Shown: piece after piece, positions 6,121 through 9,843 of the stretch
Position numbering within the stretch: the first letter of the stretch is position 1
How the letters are laid out: each line of letters opens with the position of its first letter
NCBI GenBank assembly: GCA_965368335.1
Contig: CBDUMN010000117.1
Span: 1-9,843 of the forward strand
Direction: 5' to 3'
Length of the DNA stretch: 9,843 nt
DNA from: CBDUMN01 sp965368335
GTDB taxonomy: Bacteria; Pseudomonadota; Alphaproteobacteria; Rhodospirillales; JAPHRK01
The notes under the pieces: model-generated
What the model saw: the letters and a program-made list of their open reading frames with translations, nothing else
Told to the model about the DNA's origin: nothing
Database searches by the model: none
Program-made: the position numbers and the translations under genes

Positions 6121-7311
6121 CTAAAGGATGATCTTTTTGTCTCGTAGAGCGGCGATTTCGGCCCTGCTCAGGCCGCTCTCGCTCAAAACCTGTTCGGTGT
6201 CGGCGCCCTGCTTGGGCGCGGGCGTGGCCGGGTTTTCGCCGTCCTCGCTGAACTTGATCGGGAAGGCCGCTTCCTTGATCGGACCGTCGGTTGGGTCGTC
6301 AACGGTCAGCACCATCTGGCGGGCCTTGATCTGCTCGTGCTCCAGCGCTTCCTTCATGGAAAGGATGGGGGTCACGCAGCAGTCCACGTCCTTGAAGATC
6401 GCCGTCCATTCGTCGCGGGCCTTGGATTTGAAGATGGCGGCGACTTCATCGCGCACCTGATCGGCCTCTTCGCCGTAGATCGTGTGCTTTTCCTTGAGGT
6501 CCGGGCGTTCCAGGGTGTCGCAGACCATGTCCCAGAATTTCTTTTCCAGCGACCCCACACCCATGTGGCCGCCGTCGGCGGTCTCATAAATATTGTAGCA
6601 GGGCAGGCCGCCGGTCAGCATGTCGCGGCCGCGCGGCAGGGTGTCGCCGAAGGTGTTCAAAGAGGCCAGTTGGATGATTCCGTGGGCGAAGGAGCAATCG
6701 GTCATCGACACATCGACGAAACGGCCCTGGCCGGTCCGCGTCGCATCGACCACGGCGGCCAGAATGCCCATGGCGGCGCTCAATGTACCGCCCGCCAGAT
6801 CGGCGATCTGGAAATTGGCCTGGATCGGTCCGCCCTCGCGCCCGCCGATCTGTTCGGCGATGCCCGCAACCGAGAGATAATTGAGGTCGTGTCCGGCTTT
6901 GTTCTTCCAGGGACCATCCTGGCCGTAGCCCGAAATGGCGCAATAGACGATGCGCGGGTTGATGGCGTTCACCGCCTCATAGCCCACGCCCAGCTTATCG
7001 ACCACGCCGGGGCGGAAGCTTTCGACGATGATATCGGCGGTTTCGACCATTTTGAGAAACACCGCGCGGCCTTCCTCGGCCCGGAGGTCGAGCGCGACCG
7101 ATTTTTTGTTGCGGTTGGCCAGATGGAAGAACGGCGACATCTCGGTTTTGACCGCGCCGAGCGAGCGCGAGTAATCCCCTGCACCGGTGTCTTCGATCTT
7201 GATGACGTCGGCGCCCATGTCGGCCAGATGCAGCGTACAGAGCGGCCCCGGCAAAAGGCGCGTGAGGTCGAGGACCTTAAGGCCCGCGAGCGGTTTGGGT
7301 CGTTGGCCCAC
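6121..7311 (-). CDS. CaiB/BaiF family III protein, alpha-methylacyl-CoA racemase-like
   Basis: The 396-residue protein belongs to the CaiB/BaiF family (formyl-CoA transferase and alpha-methylacyl-CoA racemase). It opens with LAGLKVLDLTRLLPGPLCT (8-26), then LADMGADVIKIE (29-40), NRNKKSVALDL (66-76) and VESFRPGV (96-103). The racemase catalytic residues are present in order: H141 in AGHDLNYLSVAG, D171 in QIADLAGG, and E256 in VGSLEKKFW, matching His126/Asp156/Glu241 of the mycobacterial racemase. The family also contains CoA transferases, so the role is an inference. Epimerising 2-methylacyl-CoA would suit its place as first gene of a beta-oxidation operon, since acyl-CoA dehydrogenases accept only the 2S form. 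Start is a GTG at 7311-7309 with GGGAG (7323-7319) 7 nt upstream; no better ATG lies near. Confidence 0.88.
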   Translation of the reverse strand: MGQRPKPLAGLKVLDLTRLLPGPLCTLHLADMGADVIKIEDTGAGDYSRSLGAVKTEMSPFFHLANRNKKSVALDLRAEEGRAVFLKMVETADIIVESFRPGVVDKLGVGYEAVNAINPRIVYCAISGYGQDGPWKNKAGHDLNYLSVAGIAEQIGGREGGPIQANFQIADLAGGTLSAAMGILAAVVDATRTGQGRFVDVSMTDCSFAHGIIQLASLNTFGDTLPRGRDMLTGGLPCYNIYETADGGHMGVGSLEKKFWDMVCDTLERPDLKEKHTIYGEEADQVRDEVAAIFKSKARDEWTAIFKDVDCCVTPILSMKEALEHEQIKARQMVLTVDDPTDGPIKEAAFPIKFSEDGENPATPAPKQGADTEQVLSESGLSRAEIAALRDKKIIL

Positions 7312-7340
7312 CGTGTAACTCCCTGTCAGTATGTTTGTGT

Positions 7341-7363
7341 GCTGTTTACCTATAGGTCACAGC
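7341..7363. promoter_or_regulatory. Candidate operator of the beta-oxidation operon
   Basis: A perfect 10-bp palindrome ACCTATAGGT (7348-7357) is nested inside outer arms GCTGT (7341-7345) and ACAGC (7359-7363), the two centres differing by half a base. It lies 30-52 nt upstream of the GTG start of the first operon gene, where a promoter should be. The size and symmetry suit a dimeric repressor such as a TetR- or GntR-type fatty-acid regulator, but the family is inference. I did not find a well-spaced -35/-10 pair that I would defend. Confidence 0.45.
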
Positions 7364-7430
7364 AATTACGCAAAGGGTAATGCCGCCCGATTTTACAGGC
7401 AAGTAAAAAAATGTTTCAGCCGTCATACGG

Positions 7431-7468
7431 GGAGGCGTACCCTCCAACTTCCCCTAAAAGGGGGAGGG
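7431..7468. repeat. G+C-rich hairpin cluster after metZ
   Basis: Three overlapping pairings lie just past the metZ stop: GGAGG/CCTCC (7431-7445, 5-nt loop), CCCTCC/GGAGGG (7440-7445 with 7463-7468), and CCCC-TAAAA-GGGG (7451-7463). The set may end metZ transcription or be a REP-like repeat. On the minus strand no T-tract follows directly; a seven-T run comes only at 7411-7405, after a short CCGT/ACGG stem (7420-7430). A terminator call is therefore weak. Confidence 0.4.
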
Positions 7469-7469
7469 C

Positions 7470-8660
7470 TTAGACGCTCAGCGCCTGGTCCAGATCGTCT
7501 TTTAGGTCTTCCACGTCTTCCAGGCCGACGGACAGACGCACGGTGCCGGGGCCGATGCCGAGGGTTTTGCGGTCATCTTCGCTTAAGCGCTGATGGGTGG
7601 TGGTCGCCGGGTGGGTGACCATGCTTTTGGCGTCGCCCAGGTTATTGGAAATGTCGATCAGTTCCAGGCGATTGAACGCCTTAAATGTCGCTTCTTTACC
7701 GCCTACCACATCGAAGGCGACCATGGTGCCGCCACCGGCCATTTGCTTTTGCGCCAGGGTATGTTGGGGATGGCTTTCAAGTCCCGGATAGAGCACCCGC
7801 TCGAGATCGCCGCGGGCTTCCAGATGCTTGGCGATGGCCAGGGCGTTCTCGCCCATCCGGCTGACCCGTAGCTCCAGGGTTTCGAGACCTTTGAGCATCA
7901 CCCAGGCGTTGAACGGGCTGATCGCCGGGCCGGTGTTGCGCAGAAAAGGTACGATTTTTTCGCTCAGCAGCTTTTCGTCGTTGGTCAGGATCGCGCCGCC
8001 CAAACATCGGCCCTGTCCATCGATATGCTTGGTCGCCGAATAGACTACCACGTCGGCGCCCAGCGAGAGGGGTTTTTGCAGCATCGGCGTGGCGAACACG
8101 TTATCGACCACCACTTTGGCTCCGGTTTTATGGGCCAGTTCACAGACAGCCGCCAAATCGATCACCTCAAGCGTCGGGTTTGAGGGCGTCTCGAGAAACA
8201 CCGCCTGGGTCGGCTTGGCGAGCGCGGCGGCCCATTGGTCGAGGTCGCGGCCGTCGACCAGTTCGGACTCGATGCCGTAGCGCGGCAGCAGGTCGGCGAC
8301 GATGAAATGGCAGGAGCCGAACAGGGCGCGCGAAGCGACCACGCGGTCACCCGCTTTCAACTGACCCATCAGCGCGCCGAAGACAGCCGCCATGCCGCTT
8401 GCCGTGGTGCGGCAGAACCCAGCCCCCTCAATCAGACAGAGCCTTTCTTCAAGCATCGAAACCGTCGGATTGGAGAACCGCGAATACTGGTGTTTCGCAA
8501 TCTCACCCTTAAAGGTCGCCTCGGCTTGCTCGGCTGAATCGTAGACGAACCCGGACGTCATGAAGATGGCCTCACTGGTTTCGGCAAATTGCGAGCGTTC
8601 GGTCCCGCCCCGCACCAACTGCGTCCGCGGACGCCAGGTTTTATTTTTGCTGTCAGCCAT
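7470..8660 (-). CDS. metZ: O-succinylhomoserine sulfhydrylase
   Basis: This PLP enzyme makes homocysteine from O-succinylhomoserine and sulfide, the direct sulfhydrylation route to methionine. It is a Cys/Met-metabolism fold-type I protein. TSGFVYDSAEQAEATFKGE is typical of MetZ. Counting from the upstream in-frame ATG, YSRFSNPT is at 61-68, the PLP ring-contact Asp188 is in VVVDNVFATP, and the Schiff-base lysine is K213 in SATKHIDGQGR. The C-terminal GTVRLSVGLED is also typical. Two in-frame ATGs are possible: 8666-8664 and 8660-8658. GAGGAG directly abuts the first, leaving no spacer, but stands 6 nt from the second, so 8660 (396 residues) is chosen. The closest alternative is a cystathionine gamma-synthase or O-acetylhomoserine sulfhydrylase. 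The SAM-II leader supports methionine biosynthesis. Confidence 0.93.
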   Translation of the reverse strand: MADSKNKTWRPRTQLVRGGTERSQFAETSEAIFMTSGFVYDSAEQAEATFKGEIAKHQYSRFSNPTVSMLEERLCLIEGAGFCRTTASGMAAVFGALMGQLKAGDRVVASRALFGSCHFIVADLLPRYGIESELVDGRDLDQWAAALAKPTQAVFLETPSNPTLEVIDLAAVCELAHKTGAKVVVDNVFATPMLQKPLSLGADVVVYSATKHIDGQGRCLGGAILTNDEKLLSEKIVPFLRNTGPAISPFNAWVMLKGLETLELRVSRMGENALAIAKHLEARGDLERVLYPGLESHPQHTLAQKQMAGGGTMVAFDVVGGKEATFKAFNRLELIDISNNLGDAKSMVTHPATTTHQRLSEDDRKTLGIGPGTVRLSVGLEDVEDLKDDLDQALSV

Positions 8661-8680
8661 GGCCATCTCCTCGATCCAAT

Positions 8681-8712
8681 AAAAAAACGCCCAAACCGCT
8701 GGCCGGGGCGTT
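8681..8712 (-). terminator. Intrinsic terminator of the metZ leader (riboswitch expression platform)
   Basis: On the minus strand AACGCCC (8712-8706) pairs perfectly with GGGCGTT (8692-8686), enclosing CGGCCAGCGGTTT, and the 3' arm runs into a seven-T tract (8687-8681). It lies between the SAM-II aptamer and the metZ ribosome binding site, so it would stop transcription before metZ when formed. The loop plus first arm base, AGCGGTTTG, is complementary to a segment of the aptamer. Confidence 0.88.
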
Positions 8713-8723
8713 CATTCGTCTCG

Positions 8724-8778
8724 GACCTTTTAGCGGTTTGTTTTACGTGGCCGCAAGCTAGTCGCCAAATCACCACAT
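8724..8778 (-). ncRNA. SAM-II riboswitch aptamer (metA/metZ type)
   Basis: On the minus strand the conserved SAM-II elements occur in order: GTGGTGATTTGG (8776-8765), GCTTGC (8758-8753), GCCACGTAAA (8751-8742) and CGCTAAAAGG (8735-8726). Helix P1 forms from GTGGT (8776-8772) and GCCAC (8751-8747) with one U-G wobble. The 3' CGCTAAAA segment is the conserved strand that folds back as a pseudoknot when SAM binds. The class is known from alphaproteobacterial methionine genes, and the next gene is metZ. High SAM should reduce metZ expression, here probably through the terminator that follows. Assignment is from the remembered consensus, not a covariance search. Confidence 0.9.
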
Positions 8779-8784
8779 CAAAAG

Positions 8785-8813
8785 GTGATAGCCAGCCAAA
8801 CGACAGAGGTCAA
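8785..8813 (-). promoter_or_regulatory. metZ promoter
   Basis: On the minus strand TTGACC (8813-8808) and TATCAC (8790-8785) are separated by exactly 17 nt. The -35 box matches five of six sigma-70 consensus bases. The predicted start of transcription, near 8778, falls at the 5' edge of the SAM-II aptamer, which gives a leader of about 118 nt before the metZ ATG. Confidence 0.75.
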
Positions 8814-8851
8814 GTGGATAATTCAGGCTCTTTTACGCCCTGTAGGGGGGC

Positions 8852-8872
8852 ATGGCAAAAAGAAATTGCCAT
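8852..8872. repeat. Perfect 7-bp inverted repeat upstream of metZ
   Basis: ATGGCAA (8852-8858) and TTGCCAT (8866-8872) are exact reverse complements around AAAGAAA. It sits about 40 nt upstream of the metZ -35 box and about 120 nt before tldD. It could bind a regulator of either divergent gene; no T-tract of note follows. Confidence 0.4.
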
Positions 8873-8894
8873 CGGAGGATGATTTTCTGGCCGT

Positions 8895-8912
8895 TTCGTC
8901 CTATATGACGAA
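8895..8912. repeat. Inverted repeat TTCGTC-CTATAT-GACGAA upstream of tldD
   Basis: The 6-bp arms are exact reverse complements around CTATAT, which itself looks like part of a -10 box. It ends 2 nt before the 49-bp inverted repeat. It may be an operator overlapping a tldD promoter, but no well-spaced -35 box is visible. Confidence 0.35.
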
Positions 8913-8914
8913 TG

Positions 8915-8963
8915 TAGGGTCTGCACTCAATCATGGTATCAACCTAATTGAGTGCAGACCCTA
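8915..8963. repeat. 49-bp element with perfect 17-bp inverted repeats
   Basis: TAGGGTCTGCACTCAAT (8915-8931) and ATTGAGTGCAGACCCTA (8947-8963) are exact reverse complements separated by 15 nt. The element begins with TA and ends with TA, as a TA target duplication would leave, and lies 28 nt before the tldD start. Options are a very small transposon-derived element, a regulator site, or a stable hairpin in the tldD leader. A T-tract is lacking on both sides, so it is not a standard terminator. Confidence 0.75.
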
Positions 8964-8990
8964 GTCAAAGCATTGGAAACCAGAGGCAAC

Positions 8991-9843
8991 ATGTCCAAAC
9001 TCGCCACCACCGATCAACTGTTTTTCAACCAGACGGGGCTCGACCAATCTCGCACCGAGGCCCTGACCGTAGAAGCGCTGAAAGGCGCAGACGACGGCGA
9101 GTTATTCTTGGAATATGCATTGAGCGAGTCCTTCTCTTACGACAATGGACGGCTGAAATCGGCCAGCTTCGACACCTCCCAGGGGTTTGGGCTGCGCGCC
9201 GTATCGGGCGAAGCGACCGGCTACGCTCACGCCTCCGAGCTTTCCGAAGGAGCCCTGAAGCGCGCCGCCGAAACGGTCAAGGCGGTCCAGACCGGCCAAA
9301 GCGGCACCCTGGGCGAAGGCCCTCAAGGCACCAACCAATCTTTCTATAGCGACGAAAACCCGCTTGGCAGCGCCTCATTTGAAGACAAGGTCAAGCTGCT
9401 GGAAGAAATGGACGCCTACGCCCGGGCTAAAGATCCGCGGGTCAATCAGGTAATGGCCTCGCTGGCCGGAAGCTGGCAGGCGGTTCAGATCATCCGCCCC
9501 GACGGCAGCCGGGCCGCCGATATCCGCCCGCTGGTGCGGCTCAATGTGGCGCTGGTCGTCGGCGAGGGCGACAGGCAGGAAACCGGTAGCTTCGGCAATG
9601 GTGGGCGCGTCGGCTACGAAGGCCTGATCGATCCCGCCAACTGGAAAGCCTCGATCGACGAAGCGCTGCGCCAAGCCCTGATCAACCTTGAGTCCGTTCC
9701 CGCACCGGCTGGTGAAATGGACGTGGTGCTCGGCCCCGGCTGGCCCGGCGTGCTGCTCCACGAAGCGGTCGGCCACGGCCTGGAAGGCGACTTCAGCCGC
9801 AAGAAAACCTCGGCCTTCGCCGGGCTGCTGGGCGAACGGGTCG
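8991..9843 (+). CDS. tldD: Metalloprotease TldD (5' part, cut by window edge)
   Basis: The first 284 codons of a protein of the TldD/PmbA (TldE) family are present; the family is usually about 470-480 residues, so roughly 60 percent is shown. The zinc-binding motif HEAVGH lies at 257-262, continuing as GLEGD with the characteristic glutamate that follows, and DVVLGPGWPGVLLHE precedes it. This is TldD rather than PmbA, which lacks the HExxxH motif. With its partner TldE, TldD forms a cytoplasmic peptidase complex that degrades unfolded peptides; in E. coli it processes microcin B17 and acts on CcdA. The ATG at 8991 has AGAGG 5 nt upstream (GAGGCAACATG). It is divergent from metZ across about 330 nt. 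A partner gene is not visible in the window. The frame has no stop before the edge. Confidence 0.95.
   Translation, partial: MSKLATTDQLFFNQTGLDQSRTEALTVEALKGADDGELFLEYALSESFSYDNGRLKSASFDTSQGFGLRAVSGEATGYAHASELSEGALKRAAETVKAVQTGQSGTLGEGPQGTNQSFYSDENPLGSASFEDKVKLLEEMDAYARAKDPRVNQVMASLAGSWQAVQIIRPDGSRAADIRPLVRLNVALVVGEGDRQETGSFGNGGRVGYEGLIDPANWKASIDEALRQALINLESVPAPAGEMDVVLGPGWPGVLLHEAVGHGLEGDFSRKKTSAFAGLLGERV

Noticed and set aside
5094..6131. Long open frame on the + strand opposite the acyl-CoA dehydrogenase
   Set aside because: It is a shadow of a fully conserved gene, with no ribosome binding site and no family resemblance.
6337..7380. Long open frame on the + strand opposite the racemase-like gene
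   Set aside because: It is a shadow frame; the minus strand carries the H/D/E residues and a good start.
7431..7468. metZ intrinsic terminator
   Set aside because: Stems are present but no T-tract follows directly on the minus strand, so it is listed only as a repeat cluster.
8879..8908. Nine-codon frame after GGAGG as a leader peptide
   Set aside because: GGAGG overlaps the ATG with no spacing, and the peptide has no regulatory codon run.
8948..9349. Open frame on the + strand overlapping the tldD start in another frame
   Set aside because: It starts inside the 49-bp inverted repeat, is Arg-rich, and conflicts with the TldD frame, which is well supported by HEAVGH.
9375..9776. Open frame on the minus strand opposite tldD
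   Set aside because: It is antisense to recognised TldD sequence and has no family features.

Overview
The window looks like part of an alphaproteobacterial chromosome, possibly Rhodospirillales-like. Most of it is G+C-rich (35 of 60 bases in 2041-2100), and it carries a SAM-II riboswitch in front of metZ, an arrangement found mainly in Alphaproteobacteria. The assignment to a lineage is an inference from those features and from protein style; no search was run.

Layout. (1) Positions 1-1088 hold an AT-rich gene (20 of 60 G+C in 661-720) for a two-helix membrane protein that resembles the putative phage abortive infection family (putAbiC). It looks like accessory DNA next to a core region. 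(2) Positions 1089-1470 hold no intact gene. They contain several inverted repeats, a 10-bp tandem repeat, an open minus-strand frame that may be a gene remnant, and a strong intrinsic terminator for the minus-strand genes. (3) Positions 7311 down to 1471 (minus strand) form a four-gene beta-oxidation operon in this order: CaiB/BaiF-family protein with the alpha-methylacyl-CoA racemase residues, long-chain-type acyl-CoA dehydrogenase, thiolase, and FadB/FadJ-type hydratase/3-hydroxyacyl-CoA dehydrogenase. Together they supply every step of a fatty-acyl-CoA oxidation turn, and the first gene hints at methyl-branched substrates. A palindrome just upstream of the GTG start is a candidate operator. 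(4) Positions 8660 down to 7470 (minus strand) are metZ, O-succinylhomoserine sulfhydrylase. Its leader has a clear promoter, a SAM-II aptamer starting almost at +1, and an intrinsic terminator; a 9-nt perfect complementarity offers an antiterminator. (5) Positions 8661-8990 lie between divergent metZ and tldD and hold three further inverted repeats. One is a 49-bp element with perfect 17-bp arms that begins with TA and ends with TA. (6) From 8991 to the window edge runs the first 284 codons of tldD, a metalloprotease with HEAVGH.

Most of the window is recognisable core metabolism. No clear new multi-gene system is visible. The items most worth a second look are the metZ riboswitch switching architecture, the 49-bp TA-bounded inverted repeat, the racemase-like gene leading the beta-oxidation operon, and the accessory putAbiC-like gene beside a possible gene remnant.
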